This document shows, piece by piece, positions 16,425 through 25,738 of a stretch of 64,000 nucleotides of DNA. A program made the translations under genes and the position numbers. Below the pieces are notes generated by a model. It searched no databases, was not told the DNA's origin, and was given only the letters and a program-made list of their open reading frames with translations. The stretch spans positions 11,064 to 75,063 of the forward strand of contig NZ_CABTZR010000003.1 of NCBI RefSeq assembly GCF_902489365.1, read 5' to 3'. The DNA comes from an uncultured Corynebacterium sp. GTDB taxonomy: Bacteria > Actinomycetota > Actinomycetes > Mycobacteriales > Mycobacteriaceae. Every line of letters starts with the position of its first letter. The first letter of the stretch is position 1.

Positions 16425-17750
16425 TTACTGCGGGCGCTGCGCGCTGGCAGCGGCCTGGGCGGCAGGCTTGAGAGCTGCCTCGATTACCTCAAAATCATTG
16501 TCCGTGAGCGCATCAGACACAAACCAAGTCTCGAAGGCTGACGGCGGGACGTAGACGCCGCCTTCCAGCAGAGCGTGGAAGAAGGGTGCGAAGCGCCAGG
16601 TATCGGCGGCCTGCATATCGGCAAAGTTGCGGCCTTGCCCCTCGGCGAAACGGATGGAGAACATCGTCTCCGCGCGCTGAATGTGGTGTGCCACGCCGGC
16701 GGCATCAAGTGCCGCCGTAATGAGGCCGGTCAGGCGGTCCGCGTTGGCCTGCAGGCGCGGGTACAGCTCTTCGTTGGCCAGCTCCAGGGAAGCCAGGCCG
16801 GAGGCCATCGCCACCGGGTTTCCGGACAGCGTGCCCGCCTGGTAGACGGGGCCAGCCGGGGCGAGGGAAGCCATGACGTCGGCGCGACCACCGAAGGCAG
16901 CGGCCGGCAGGCCACCAGAGACCACCTTGCCGAAGGTCACCAGGTCACCCGCTACCCCATCGACGCCGAACCAGCCCTTGAAGGAGGTACGGAAACCGGT
17001 CATGACCTCGTCGAGGATGAGCAGGGCGCCGTCGGCATGCGCGATCTCCTTGAGCGCCGCATTGAAGCCCTCCTCCGGGGCCACGGTGCCCATGTTGCCG
17101 GCGGCTGCTTCCGCGATAATGCAGGCGATCTCTCCCGGGTGCGCGGCAAAGGCCTCGCGGACAGCGTCGAGATCGTTGTACGGGACAACGATGGTATCTG
17201 CGGCCGAAGCGCCGGTCACGCCCGGGGAATCCGGGAGCGCGAAGGTGGCCACGCCGGAGCCAGCCGATGCCAACAGCGCATCCACGTGGCCGTGGTAGCA
17301 GCCTTCAAACTTCAGGACCTTGGCGCGGCCGGTAAAACCGCGGGCCAGGCGCACGGCGGACATGGTAGCCTCCGTGCCGGAGTTGACCAGGCGCACCTGC
17401 TCCACGGCGGTGCGCTTGACGATGTGCTCCGCCAGCAGCGTCTCGCCCTCGGTCGGGGCGCCGAAGGAGAGGCCGTCGGCAGCCGCCTTCTGCACCGCCT
17501 CCACGATGGCCGGGTGGGCATTGCCGTGGATCATCGGGCCATAGGAGCTGACCAGGTCGACGTACTCATTACCGTCGATATCCCAGAGGCGAGAGCCCTT
17601 ACCGCGAGCGATAACGCGGGCTTGACCGCCCACGGACCCGAAGGCGCGGACCGGGGAATTCACACCGCCCGGGGTGACCTTGGTGGCGCGCTCGAACCAC
17701 TCGGCGGACTGGGACGTGTTCTGCTGGTTTAGCTGGCTGGAGTTAGGCAT
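16425..17750 (-). CDS. hemL: Glutamate-1-semialdehyde 2,1-aminomutase HemL
   Basis: 441 residues. PLP enzyme converting glutamate-1-semialdehyde, the product of HemA, to 5-aminolevulinate. Seen: [12 protein letters not shown] (residues 26-37), SGTEATM (124-130), LDEVMTGFR, and [18 protein letters not shown] with the Schiff-base Lys275. The start is taken at ATG 17750; an in-frame ATG at 17759 overlaps the predicted -10 and is less likely. It is separated from hemY by an 11.8-kb accessory block. Confidence 0.95.
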   Translation of the reverse strand: MPNSSQLNQQNTSQSAEWFERATKVTPGGVNSPVRAFGSVGGQARVIARGKGSRLWDIDGNEYVDLVSSYGPMIHGNAHPAIVEAVQKAAADGLSFGAPTEGETLLAEHIVKRTAVEQVRLVNSGTEATMSAVRLARGFTGRAKVLKFEGCYHGHVDALLASAGSGVATFALPDSPGVTGASAADTIVVPYNDLDAVREAFAAHPGEIACIIAEAAAGNMGTVAPEEGFNAALKEIAHADGALLILDEVMTGFRTSFKGWFGVDGVAGDLVTFGKVVSGGLPAAAFGGRADVMASLAPAGPVYQAGTLSGNPVAMASGLASLELANEELYPRLQANADRLTGLITAALDAAGVAHHIQRAETMFSIRFAEGQGRNFADMQAADTWRFAPFFHALLEGGVYVPPSAFETWFVSDALTDNDFEVIEAALKPAAQAAASAQRPQ

Positions 17751-17793
17751 AGCCCACATTGTATCGGTTTTAGCCCTATACAAAAGTTGGAGT
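17751..17793 (-). promoter_or_regulatory. hemL promoter, probably leaderless, with shared 13-nt element
   Basis: On the minus strand, TACAAT (17763 down to 17758) is a strong -10 placing the transcript start at about 17751, right at the ATG. The minus-strand element ACTCCAACTTTTG (17793-17781) covers the -35 position. The identical 13 bases occur in the hemE promoter. Confidence 0.5.
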
Positions 17794-17961
17794 CCCCTCG
17801 TGTCTTGCAGCCTCCTCTCCACCACCTCGCGAGTACCCTCAGCGCGCTCGCGCTGCGCACCCGCCATGGGAACGCTATGCTGGCAGCACACCGTTGATTC
17901 TGCCTTCCTTTATTAAGCGCTGGGGTGCGCTGTGGGGAGGCACTACTTAAGGGGGACTCCC

Positions 17962-18429
17962 ATGGCATCGTGCCGTATTCTTGTCATTTTTGCTTGCCTT
18001 CCGCTTTCTGCCTGCGCTGCCACGCAGGCTGAACCCGCTCCGCGAGCCGAGCCCAGTCCCACCACCTCGGCCCAACCGACGTCCTGGGAGCCGAATGCCC
18101 TACCTCAGCCGGTCAACCGCTTGGGCGACACCACCTCCATCGCACCAGTCCCGGTCGAACCAGAACCTGAAGCCGAAGCACCAGCTCCCGCACCCGCAGT
18201 AGCCGAAACACCCACGCCGCGCGTCGAAGTAGAAACCGTCACCGTCCGCGCGCCAGCGCCCGCACCAGCGCCCCGTCCGGCCCCACCGCAGCGGCCCAAA
18301 CCCAAGTTTGAGCTTCCCGAGCCCCCGCAGATCCCCCTCCCGCCGGAAGTTCAGGAGGGTCTCGATCAGCTACCCAAACTGCCGCCTTTGCCGAAGGCGG
18401 AAGAAATCCGCATCGATGTGCCCTTCTAG
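17962..18429 (+). CDS. Proline-rich lipoprotein of unknown function
   Basis: 155 residues from the ATG at 17962 with GGGGGA upstream. Signal peptide ending LSACA (Cys18). The mature part is almost entirely low-complexity: Pro/Ala/Glu repeats, RAPAPAPAPRPAPPQRPKPK in the middle, then PLPPEVQEGLDQLPKLPPLPKAEE. Such Pro-rich chains often span the cell wall. No fold or homologue recognised. Divergent from hemL; followed by palindrome copy 3. Confidence 0.65.
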   Translation: MASCRILVIFACLPLSACAATQAEPAPRAEPSPTTSAQPTSWEPNALPQPVNRLGDTTSIAPVPVEPEPEAEAPAPAPAVAETPTPRVEVETVTVRAPAPAPAPRPAPPQRPKPKFELPEPPQIPLPPEVQEGLDQLPKLPPLPKAEEIRIDVPF

Positions 18430-18444
18430 ATGGGGCTACCAAGT

Positions 18445-18506
18445 ACGTTTCGATCAAATAGCGGCAGAAAATCGCCGATTTTGGGGCCCTTATTTGATCG
18501 AAACGT
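18445..18506. repeat. Palindromic repeat, copy 3
   Basis: Perfect 16-bp arms ACGTTTCGATCAAATA (18445-18460) and TATTTGATCGAAACGT (18491-18506) around an inner CGGC / GCCG hairpin and TTTTGGGGCCCT. The right half matches copy 2 almost base for base. It lies just after the Pro-rich lipoprotein gene and may double as its terminator. Confidence 0.8.
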
Positions 18507-18533
18507 CACCAGACTGCACAGCCCAACGTCCTC

Positions 18534-18560
18534 TAGGGGTAGACCCTGATCTACCTCCTA
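18534..18560. promoter_or_regulatory. Imperfect inverted repeat upstream of the MacAB-like operon
   Basis: TAGGGGTAGA (18534-18543) and TCTACC-t-CCTA (18550-18560) form a bulged palindrome adjoining TATATT (18559-18564), a possible -10. The position, about 90 bp before the operon start, fits an operator. The binding protein is unknown; no regulator gene is adjacent. Confidence 0.45.
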
Positions 18561-18650
18561 TATTCCCCCACTGCGCATGACAAGACACATGCCCGAGAGT
18601 TAATCTGAACCCGATTTCAATGACGGCGTTAACCTGACAGTAAGGGATTC

Positions 18651-20261
18651 ATGAATAAGAAAGCTCTCGGCATCACTGCTGGCGCTATCGCTGCGGTTCT
18701 CCTCGCAGGCGGCGGTGGAATGTACGCACTAACCAGTGGGTCTTCCGATATTCAGCTCACCGCAACCGATGTCACGAAAACCGCCAAAGAAGACCTCATC
18801 AGCTCCGTCTCCGCCTCCGGAACGGTTTCTGCCGAGCGCGAACTCTCGCTGACCACCTCACTGACCGGCCCCATCCAGTCCTTGGACGCGAAGGTGGGCG
18901 ATCGCGTCGAGGCCCAACAGCTGCTCGGCCGCATGGACACCACCGAAACCGAGCGTGAACTCGAGGCCCAGCGCACCTCCCAGGAGGCAGGCAAGCTCGA
19001 GGCCGTCCATCAGATCGAGGACGCCCAGCTGCAGCTGCGCCAGCTCCAGGATTCCCTCGACCAAGGCCTCAACCCCGAGGTCAACAGCGCCCAATCCGCC
19101 GTGAACTCGGCACAGACCGAGTACGCCGAGGCGCAGCGCAAGCTCGATGATGCCCTCGCCGCCAAGGGCGACCGCCCCGAGATTGCAGAGGCACGCGCCG
19201 CCGTCGAACAAGCACGCTCCGGCGTGCGCGATGCTGAGTCCAAGTCTTTCCAGTCCGCACTGGCCTCCCTCGGCACCGCCACCGAGGATCCCTCCGGCCT
19301 CAACACCGCCAGCGCTTTCTTGAGCTATCTGGACTCCGATGAGGCAGTGCAGGACTCCGAGCGTCAGCTCAAGCAGTCCGAGGAATCCTATGGCCGCGTC
19401 CTCCGCGGTATCGACCGCGAACTGGGCGAACAACAGCGCGCGACCGCCGCCTCCTACCAAGCGGTTGCCGATGCCGAACGCGCACTGCAAGCCAGCAACC
19501 TCGCCATCGAGCAGCAGATTTCCTCCCAGTCCCAAGCGGTGAACCATGCGGTGGAATCGGCGGCGTCGGCAAGCGCGAATAACGCCAAGGAAAATGGGCC
19601 GCTGGAGTACCGGCTCTCCCAGGCCGACCTGCGCTCCCCACTGGCGGGAGTCATCACCGCCGTCAATGGCAAAGCCGGCATGCCCGCCGAAGGCCCTATC
19701 CTCACCGTGGCGGATGACTCCTCCCTGTTGGTGAAATCCACGGTCAAGGAGGGCGATATCGCCCGCATCAAGGTCGGCGATGAAGTCTCCTTCACCTCGC
19801 CGTCGAGCCCCGGCAAGGAGTACAAAGGCAAGGTCGCCTTCATCTCCCCCACCGCTGAACAGCCCGACGTCGAGGCCGGTGCAGGCGGCGGATCCGGCAA
19901 CCCAACTGGTTCCTCCAAGCCCGAATTCCCCGTGCACATCCGCGTCGATGGCAACCGCGAAGGCCTGCGCCTCGGTTCCACCACGAAGGTGAAGATCATT
20001 ACGAAGAAGGATAAGAACGTCATCACCGTGCCGCTCTCCGCCATCTATGACGACAGCGGCAAGAAGAACGTTCTCGTCATCGACAACGGCACGATCCAGG
20101 CGCGCGAAGTGAAGGTCGCCAGCGAATCTGATTTCTCTGCCGCCATCTCCTCCGGCCTCAAGGAGGGCGAAACCGTCATCAGCCAGGCGGATACGCACAA
20201 GGACATGGTCGGCATGTCCGCCTCCGTCGATGGCTCCGATGATGCGGAAGAGAACGCATGA
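18651..20261 (+). CDS. MacA-like efflux adaptor protein (HlyD/biotinyl-lipoyl type)
   Basis: 536 residues. N-terminal membrane anchor (about residues 5-28), a beta-barrel and lipoyl half near 55-95 (SASGTVSAERELSLTTSLTGPIQSLDAKVGDRVEAQQLL), a long coiled coil of about 230 residues rich in Gln/Glu/Ala, and the second lipoyl half (LRSPLAGVITAVNGKAGMPAEGP) near 325-350. The C-terminal domain carries a Gly-rich loop, GAGGGSGNPTGSS. Overlaps the ATPase gene by 4 bp. It would link the MacB-type transporter to an envelope target; substrate unknown. Confidence 0.82.
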   Translation: MNKKALGITAGAIAAVLLAGGGGMYALTSGSSDIQLTATDVTKTAKEDLISSVSASGTVSAERELSLTTSLTGPIQSLDAKVGDRVEAQQLLGRMDTTETERELEAQRTSQEAGKLEAVHQIEDAQLQLRQLQDSLDQGLNPEVNSAQSAVNSAQTEYAEAQRKLDDALAAKGDRPEIAEARAAVEQARSGVRDAESKSFQSALASLGTATEDPSGLNTASAFLSYLDSDEAVQDSERQLKQSEESYGRVLRGIDRELGEQQRATAASYQAVADAERALQASNLAIEQQISSQSQAVNHAVESAASASANNAKENGPLEYRLSQADLRSPLAGVITAVNGKAGMPAEGPILTVADDSSLLVKSTVKEGDIARIKVGDEVSFTSPSSPGKEYKGKVAFISPTAEQPDVEAGAGGGSGNPTGSSKPEFPVHIRVDGNREGLRLGSTTKVKIITKKDKNVITVPLSAIYDDSGKKNVLVIDNGTIQAREVKVASESDFSAAISSGLKEGETVISQADTHKDMVGMSASVDGSDDAEENA

Positions 20262-20932
20262 GCCGCCTCATTGAGATGCGGGGAATCGTCAAACGTTTCA
20301 ACGAGGGCCTCGACAGCGAGCTAACCGTCATCCCGGGCCTCGATTTCAGCGTGGACGAAGGCGAATTTGTGGCAGTCGTGGGCCAGTCCGGCTCCGGCAA
20401 GTCCACGCTCATGAACATCATTGGCTTGCTCGACCGCCCCACCGCCGGCGAGTACCAGCTGGCTGGCGTGGATGCGCTGGCGCTTGGCGACGACAAACTG
20501 GCCTCCTTCCGCGGCCAAAAAATCGGTTTCATCTTCCAGAATTTCAACCTGATTGGCCGTATGTCCGCGCTGAAGAACGTGGAGATGCCCATGGTTTATG
20601 CAGGTGTTTCTGCCCACGAGCGCACCCAGCGTGCAGAAAATCTCTTGGAGATGGTCGGCATGAGCGACCGCATGAACCACTTGCCCAACGAGCTTTCTGG
20701 TGGCCAAAAGCAGCGCGTGGCTGTAGCCCGCGCCTTGGCCAATCAGCCGGAGATTCTGTTGGCGGACGAGCCCACCGGTGCGCTGGATTCGCAGACCGGC
20801 CGCATGGTCATGGACTTATTCCACGAACTGCACCGCACGCATGGAAAGACCATTTTGTTCATTACCCACAACCCGGAATTGGCTGATGAATGCAGCCGCA
20901 CCGTCACGATGAAGGACGGTGTGCTGTCATGA
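20258..20932 (+). CDS. MacB-type ABC transporter ATPase
   Basis: 224 residues. LolD/MacB-class ATPase: Walker [13 protein letters not shown] (about residues 43-54), Q-loop [10 protein letters not shown], signature LSGGQKQR, Walker [17 protein letters not shown] and switch His in FITHNPE. These ATPases drive FtsX-like permeases in mechanotransmission, not classical transport. Overlaps both neighbours by 4 bp, giving a three-gene operon. Confidence 0.88.
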   Translation: MSRLIEMRGIVKRFNEGLDSELTVIPGLDFSVDEGEFVAVVGQSGSGKSTLMNIIGLLDRPTAGEYQLAGVDALALGDDKLASFRGQKIGFIFQNFNLIGRMSALKNVEMPMVYAGVSAHERTQRAENLLEMVGMSDRMNHLPNELSGGQKQRVAVARALANQPEILLADEPTGALDSQTGRMVMDLFHELHRTHGKTILFITHNPELADECSRTVTMKDGVLS

Positions 20933-22224
20933 ATTTCGCTGAATCCACCAAGATGGCGCTGACGAGCCTGCGCACCAACAAGATGCGCTCGGCGCTAACA
21001 CTCTTAGGCGTCATCATCGGCATCGCCGCGGTGATCGCCATCGTCACACTCGGCCACTCCTTGCAGGCCTCGGTTCAAAAAGACTTGGACAAGGTCGGCG
21101 CCAATAACTTCACCGTTCAGGTCAAGGAGCGCCCTGAGGAGGGCGAAGAGGAAGAAGCCGACGATCCCTTCATGGGCGGCGGCTATGTCGAGGACGAGTC
21201 CTCGATGCTCACCCCGGACATGCTGGACCGCGCCAAGGAGGTCATGGGGGACCAGATCGCCGGCATCAATATCGGCGAGTACAGCTCCTATTCCGGCGCC
21301 CTCGTGGTCGAGGGCGAATCCGGGGAGGAGACCGCCAACCTCCTCATCCGCCCGACCAACCCGGACTATGTCTCAGGCTCCTCCTATTCCATCGTGGCCG
21401 GTCGCTTCCTCAATGAAGACGATATCGATTCCAGCCGGGCAGTAGCCATGCTGGATAAGGAGACCGCCACCAAACTTTTCGGTGCTCCTGAAGACGCCAT
21501 TGGCCAATACGTAAGCTTCGAAACCCAAGAGGCCTCCCCGATTGAGCTCGCCGTCGTCGGCGTCTTTGAAGAACCGCAAACCGGCCCTCTTGTGGGCGGT
21601 GGTCCCAGCCAATCCGCCTTCGTTCCTTACCCGCTGGAAGCCGAACTTTCCGATTCCCCCGGTGCCGGCACCGCCTTCAGCGAGGTCACCGTTCGCGGCA
21701 ACCCAGACTTGGATAAGTCCGCGGTGGCCAGCAACCTGCAGCGTGTCTTCGATAGCTATTACAAGGACAACCCGGACTACATGGTCAAAGTGACCGACTT
21801 CAGCGATGACCTCGCGTCCTTGAACCAGATCTTCACCACGATGAGCCTAGTGCTCGCGGCCATCGGCGGTATCTCACTGCTCGTCGGCGGCATCGGCGTG
21901 ATGAACATTATGCTCATCACCGTCACCGAGCGCACCCGCGAGATTGGCATCCGCAAGGCGCTTGGCGCACGCCGCCGTGATATCCGCATCCAGTTCATCA
22001 CGGAGGCCATCGTGGTCTGCCTCATCGGTGGACTCATCGGCATCGCCATCGGCACCGCCGCCGGCATGGCGGGTGCGGCCGCCATCGGCTCGCTCGTGGC
22101 GCCGCCGCTGTGGGCGGTTACCCTCTCGCTGCTCTTCTCGCTGGCTATTGGCCTCTTCTTTGGCTACTACCCCGCAGGGAAGGCCGCGAAGCTGGACCCG
22201 ATTGAGGCGCTGCGCTACGAATGA
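20929..22224 (+). CDS. MacB-like FtsX-domain permease
   Basis: 431 residues from the ATG overlapping the ATPase stop. One N-terminal membrane helix ([20 protein letters not shown]), a large extracytoplasmic MacB core domain with an acidic insert ([16 protein letters not shown]), and three C-terminal helices with the FtsX signature ([36 protein letters not shown]). The set adaptor-ATPase-permease resembles MacAB exporters of peptides or envelope compounds. No outer-membrane partner is present or expected. Confidence 0.87.
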   Translation: MNFAESTKMALTSLRTNKMRSALTLLGVIIGIAAVIAIVTLGHSLQASVQKDLDKVGANNFTVQVKERPEEGEEEEADDPFMGGGYVEDESSMLTPDMLDRAKEVMGDQIAGINIGEYSSYSGALVVEGESGEETANLLIRPTNPDYVSGSSYSIVAGRFLNEDDIDSSRAVAMLDKETATKLFGAPEDAIGQYVSFETQEASPIELAVVGVFEEPQTGPLVGGGPSQSAFVPYPLEAELSDSPGAGTAFSEVTVRGNPDLDKSAVASNLQRVFDSYYKDNPDYMVKVTDFSDDLASLNQIFTTMSLVLAAIGGISLLVGGIGVMNIMLITVTERTREIGIRKALGARRRDIRIQFITEAIVVCLIGGLIGIAIGTAAGMAGAAAIGSLVAPPLWAVTLSLLFSLAIGLFFGYYPAGKAAKLDPIEALRYE

Positions 22225-22316
22225 TCCCTTTTCCTGTACTTTCACCGTAAGAGGCACTGTTGAAACTCATATAGAAGCCATTAAGCCTCCGGTCTGGCAA
22301 TTACTTCCGCTCCATC

Positions 22317-23420
22317 TTATGAAGTGCGTGATATGGAGGAGATCCCACATGCATCGTCTCGGCACGCACTCTTTTCATAGCTAAGTTGGGCTACGACTTT
22401 TTCCGGAGCTTCCCATCGGCGGATTTCAATGAAATTCCTGCGGAGGATGCCAAAGAATGGCTCTGCTGAAAAACTAACTGGTATAAATCCGTCCTCATGA
22501 AAATCTGGAATTGTTCCAGTTCGTTCTGGCGACTGACCATCGCGATGATTGATAAACACATTTCCGCTTGTATCGATAAAGCCATTCTCGCCAAAAGGCA
22601 AGCTACGTGCAACAGCAAAGTCTTTAGGGAGCTCCATTGAAAACTGCCTAACTTTCTGCGTTACTACTTCATCATTGCTAACCCGAACCTCGAATGACTT
22701 AAAGTTAGTGACTTCCCCTTCAGTCCTCCCCTCTAAAACTTCAAATAACCCATCACCTAAGTAATTGACATGGGGGTACTTGAAATCTGGAACAGCGGTG
22801 TCATAGCCACGAGGAAAATCAATGGTCTTAACTGAGCCATCGCTGCTAACCAACACAAGATCCTTCTTATGGTGTTCGCCTTCAAAGGAGTCACCAACGA
22901 CAAGCGCTGCTTCCTCCCCCACCGCAAGGGAGTGGGGAACGGTTGGAACTGGTTCTTTAAACGTTGATTGTCCGGAAAACACTACAACAGAGTGATGGAA
23001 CTCCACTGAAGCGGATTCGTTGATGATAGCCACGGATAAGTTTCCTTCAGGAGAACCGCCATAGAATGAAACGGGACTGTGCTCCAGAAAAGAAGCTTTT
23101 TCTTCTCCTGTTGCAAGATCATCTAACGAATCAGAAAAATAGCCGTAACTCCTTCCATGGGCGGATAGAGCTACTGGAGTCCAGCTTCCTTGTCCCTGTG
23201 TTGATGCCAAAAGCTGACCAGTCGGGGAGTACACATAATACGAGTTCGGGATATCTGAAGAATACGGCTCCATCACGGGCCCATAGGAAACGATGAAGTT
23301 TCCAGGGGAAGCCCATGCCGCACTGTCATCAGAAGAATGCTCGTCACTCGTACACCCCACAAGAACCGTGCACGCAGCCGATACAGCTAGCCAGAAAAGA
23401 CCTAGTTTTTTCAAAGTCAC
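22317..23420 (-). CDS. Orphan AT-rich lipoprotein
   Basis: About 367 residues from a GTG at 23420 (alternative GTG 23429). Signal peptide KKLGLFWLAVSAACTVLVGC with a lipobox ending in Cys, followed by a Ser/Asp-rich spacer. The rest looks like a beta-rich repeat protein: motifs such as YYVYSPTGQLLASTQGQG, LVLVSSDGSVKTIDFPRGYD and NGFIDTSGNVFINHRDGQ resemble propeller blades. The gene is clearly more AT-rich than its neighbours and has different codon usage, suggesting acquisition. No family recognised. Confidence 0.6.
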   Translation of the reverse strand: MTLKKLGLFWLAVSAACTVLVGCTSDEHSSDDSAAWASPGNFIVSYGPVMEPYSSDIPNSYYVYSPTGQLLASTQGQGSWTPVALSAHGRSYGYFSDSLDDLATGEEKASFLEHSPVSFYGGSPEGNLSVAIINESASVEFHHSVVVFSGQSTFKEPVPTVPHSLAVGEEAALVVGDSFEGEHHKKDLVLVSSDGSVKTIDFPRGYDTAVPDFKYPHVNYLGDGLFEVLEGRTEGEVTNFKSFEVRVSNDEVVTQKVRQFSMELPKDFAVARSLPFGENGFIDTSGNVFINHRDGQSPERTGTIPDFHEDGFIPVSFSAEPFFGILRRNFIEIRRWEAPEKVVAQLSYEKSACRDDACGISSISRTS

Positions 23421-23449
23421 CTTACTCACCTGACATTCTTGGGGTTCCT

Positions 23450-23472
23450 CGTCGTCGTGTGAAACGACGACG
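23450..23472 (-). terminator. 9-bp hairpin terminator after the SMR gene
   Basis: CGTCGTCGT and ACGACGACG enclose GTGAA, just downstream of the SMR gene stop on the minus strand. The loop type matches the two hairpins at 41857-41893. No strong T-run follows, so it may be a processing or insulating element. Confidence 0.5.
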
Positions 23473-23476
23473 CCTC

Positions 23477-23791
23477 CTAATGCACCACCTTCAGGCCCAC
23501 GATTCCGCCAATGATCATGGCGAGGAACAGAACCTTCCAGACGGTTGCCGCCTCGTGCCCAGCGGCGAAGGAGTAGATGACGGTGACCATCGCGCCCACT
23601 CCGGCCCACACCGCGTAGGCCGTGCCCACGGGGATGGACTTCATGGCCCAGCCCAACCCGCCCATGGAAATGGCGCAGGCAACGAAAAAGATCACCGAGG
23701 GCCACAGGCGGCTAAAGCCCTCCGACTTATCCAGCGCTGCTGCCCACACAGCCTCAAAGGCACCGGAGAAAATCAACACGAACCACGCCAT
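23477..23791 (-). CDS. SMR-family exporter, SugE/Gdx-like
   Basis: 104 residues, four membrane helices, dimeric antiporter family. The motif LDKSEGFSRLWPS after helix 1 and the central Glu13 fit the SugE/Gdx branch, several members of which export guanidinium; the QacE/EmrE branch usually lacks this loop. GTAYAVWAGVGA is the SMR signature in helix 3. No guanidine riboswitch was recognised upstream. Divergent from the oxidoreductase gene. Confidence 0.85.
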   Translation of the reverse strand: MAWFVLIFSGAFEAVWAAALDKSEGFSRLWPSVIFFVACAISMGGLGWAMKSIPVGTAYAVWAGVGAMVTVIYSFAAGHEAATVWKVLFLAMIIGGIVGLKVVH

Positions 23792-23864
23792 TTCTCAGCC
23801 TCCCTCCTCCGGGGCTCGCATGAATCGCGGCGAGCCTGCCCACAATGATGGCACACTGGGCGGC

Positions 23865-24704
23865 ATGAAGATTGCATTCCTTGGTACTGGCCGCATGGGC
23901 ACGGAGCTCGCCCGACATCTCCTCAAGAACCATGAGCTCACCGTGTGGAACCGCACCGCCGAGCGCGCGCAGCCGCTGGTCGACGCCGGCGCTACCCTCG
24001 CCGATTCCCCCACCGCCGCCGTGGAGGGTGCAGAGATCATCATCACCTCGCTCTTTGGGCCCGATGACATCCGTGAACAGGTCATTGACGCCAACCTCAT
24101 CCCGAAGGGCGTGACCTGGATCGATACCACGACCGTTTCCCCTGAGGCCGCCCGCGAGTTCGCCGCCGCGGTCGACTCTTATGTCCACGCACCCGTCGTC
24201 GGCTCGCTGGGCCCGGCGCGCGAAGGCAAGCTCGGTGTCTATGTGGGCACGCCTGACGACGACCGCCGTGAGCTCGCCATGACCATCGCCGAGTCCTGGG
24301 CCGACGAGAACAAGCTCATCGGCGTAGAATCCGCCGCCACCGCGGCGATTGGCAAACTCCTGGCCAACCTAGCCCTCGCCGTTACTGCGGAGGGAGTGCT
24401 GGAGGCACTGCACCTCGGTGAGTCTGAGGGCCTCGATTCCGAGGTCATCCTCGAGATGCTCGACATCACCGGCCTGGCCTTCATGAAGAACATGAAGGGG
24501 CCATTCATCACCGGCGAGCGCAACACCACTCCGGGTGACTTCACCGTGGATGCCCTGTGCAAGGACGCCAAGCTCATGGAGATGACCGCCAACAAGCCGC
24601 TGCCTGCGGTGGCCGCCGCCATCGAGCGCTTTGAGGAGCAGCAGGCCATGGGCCACGGCGACCAGGACTTCTCCTCCATCTTCGTCTTCCGCAACAAGGG
24701 ATAG
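23865..24704 (+). CDS. Beta-hydroxyacid dehydrogenase family NAD(P)-dependent oxidoreductase
   Basis: 279 residues from the ATG at 23865. Rossmann motif FLGTGRMGTELA (residues 5-16), linker helix, and catalytic lysine in AAIGKLLANL (Lys164). The substrate loop reads HAPVVGSLGPAREGKL instead of the usual DAPVSGG, so the substrate may differ from 3-hydroxyisobutyrate or tartronate semialdehyde. Similar to the GLYR/imine reductase-like branch. Alone in its transcription unit; physiological role unknown. Confidence 0.8.
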   Translation: MKIAFLGTGRMGTELARHLLKNHELTVWNRTAERAQPLVDAGATLADSPTAAVEGAEIIITSLFGPDDIREQVIDANLIPKGVTWIDTTTVSPEAAREFAAAVDSYVHAPVVGSLGPAREGKLGVYVGTPDDDRRELAMTIAESWADENKLIGVESAATAAIGKLLANLALAVTAEGVLEALHLGESEGLDSEVILEMLDITGLAFMKNMKGPFITGERNTTPGDFTVDALCKDAKLMEMTANKPLPAVAAAIERFEEQQAMGHGDQDFSSIFVFRNKG

Positions 24705-24713
24705 GCCGAGCGT

Positions 24714-25361
24714 TTAGGCGCCCTGCTTGGCGACGAGCCCGCACAGCACCTCCTCCAGCTGCGCGTTATCTCCCGTGTCCTGACTGTGAAAGCGCGCGGC
24801 AATAAACTCCGCGCGCACGCGGCTATCACTCGCTAGCCGCTCCACATTAAGTTGGTATCCTGCCGCCGTAACCAACGCGTCAAAGAACACCGTCTGTGTG
24901 CGGGTGTTGCCTTCTCTAAAACTGTGGACCACATTGAGCTCACCCCACAGCTCAGCCAGCTTGGCCACAAACTCATCAATCTCTAGGCCACGCAGAAAGT
25001 CATCCTTCGCCAGCCCCGCAAACAGCTTCTCTGCTGCCTTCGTCATTTCCGGCCCCGCCGGATAGTAGGCATGCCCAGCCTTAATCATGAACTGGCCTAC
25101 CGGCGCAGTCCGTTCTTCCCCCGCCCACTCGTACACATCCTGAAAAAGATGTCGATGTATCGCCTTGAAATGCGCGTAGTCAAAAGCACCTTCCACAGGC
25201 ACTATGTAAAGCTGGGCAATCCGAGCGTTGACGGCAACGGTTTCAAGATAATTTAGTCGTTCAAAGTCTGGCTCCCCAAAGGGGTGTTCCTCGCTTAAGA
25301 ATAGATTTCGTAGAGTCCGCGTACCTGGGATGTAGTAGTCATCCCATTTCTTTTGTCTCAT
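24714..25361 (-). CDS. Fic-domain toxin
   Basis: 215 residues. The Fic motif HSFREGNTRTQ is at residues 146-156 (catalytic His146; the usual HPF is HSF here). The flap segment GQFMIKAGHAYYPAGPEM lies at 89-106 and the EWAGEERT region before it is typical. Fic toxins of this size usually AMPylate target proteins such as gyrase or topoisomerase IV. Encoded 20 bp downstream of a VbhA-like antitoxin, with GGGAGGAA as its own ribosome-binding site. Confidence 0.85.
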   Translation of the reverse strand: MRQKKWDDYYIPGTRTLRNLFLSEEHPFGEPDFERLNYLETVAVNARIAQLYIVPVEGAFDYAHFKAIHRHLFQDVYEWAGEERTAPVGQFMIKAGHAYYPAGPEMTKAAEKLFAGLAKDDFLRGLEIDEFVAKLAELWGELNVVHSFREGNTRTQTVFFDALVTAAGYQLNVERLASDSRVRAEFIAARFHSQDTGDNAQLEEVLCGLVAKQGA

Positions 25362-25381
25362 CCCCCGATTCCTCCCATATT

Positions 25382-25561
25382 TTAGTTGAGCTGGGACTTA
25401 GCCTTCGCGATAGCTTCGTCGACTGTCATCTCTCCTGAAGCGACGGCACGGACAAGCACTTCCTGCTCCGCATCCATATCGTGCCCAGCCAACAGCGAAA
25501 CCCCCTTGGCGAACGTCACACTATCTTCAACGCTCTTCCCTGTTCCTACTGCGCTTGTCAT
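25382..25561 (-). CDS. VbhA-like antitoxin of the Fic pair
   Basis: 59 residues from the ATG at 25561 with GGGAGGA upstream. C-terminal segment AEQEVLVRAVASGEMTVDEA aligns well with the VbhA antitoxin helix bundle. The inhibitory motif of these antitoxins is S/T-x-x-x-E-G/N; the aligned residues here read V-S-L-L-A-G (21-26), with Ala25 in place of the glutamate that blocks the Fic ATP site. Either the alignment is shifted or inhibition works differently. Confidence 0.7.
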   Translation of the reverse strand: MTSAVGTGKSVEDSVTFAKGVSLLAGHDMDAEQEVLVRAVASGEMTVDEAIAKAKSQLN

Positions 25562-25738
25562 GTGGGCATCCTCCCGAGTTTTCAACTACATTTTCTCTCA
25601 TTTTAGCAGCTCATAACACCAATCCCAAGGGCGTTTCCCGCCTCTAGAAGAACGTTCAGGGCGTGCATTTTGCTACACTCAATCAATAAGTTTTAACTAT
25701 TTTCTAGCCGCCCAATCTAAGGAGCTCGCCGCCCAGTA

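Noticed and set aside
18858..20198. 446-codon minus-strand frame opposite the MacA-like adaptor
   Set aside because: Antisense shadow of a helical, Ala/Gln-rich gene; no domain, and the adaptor frame is convincing.
23792..23864. Guanidine riboswitch for the SMR gene
   Set aside because: The divergent gap is only about 70 bp and shows no recognisable ykkC-type fold; the gene start leaves no room for one on the minus strand.
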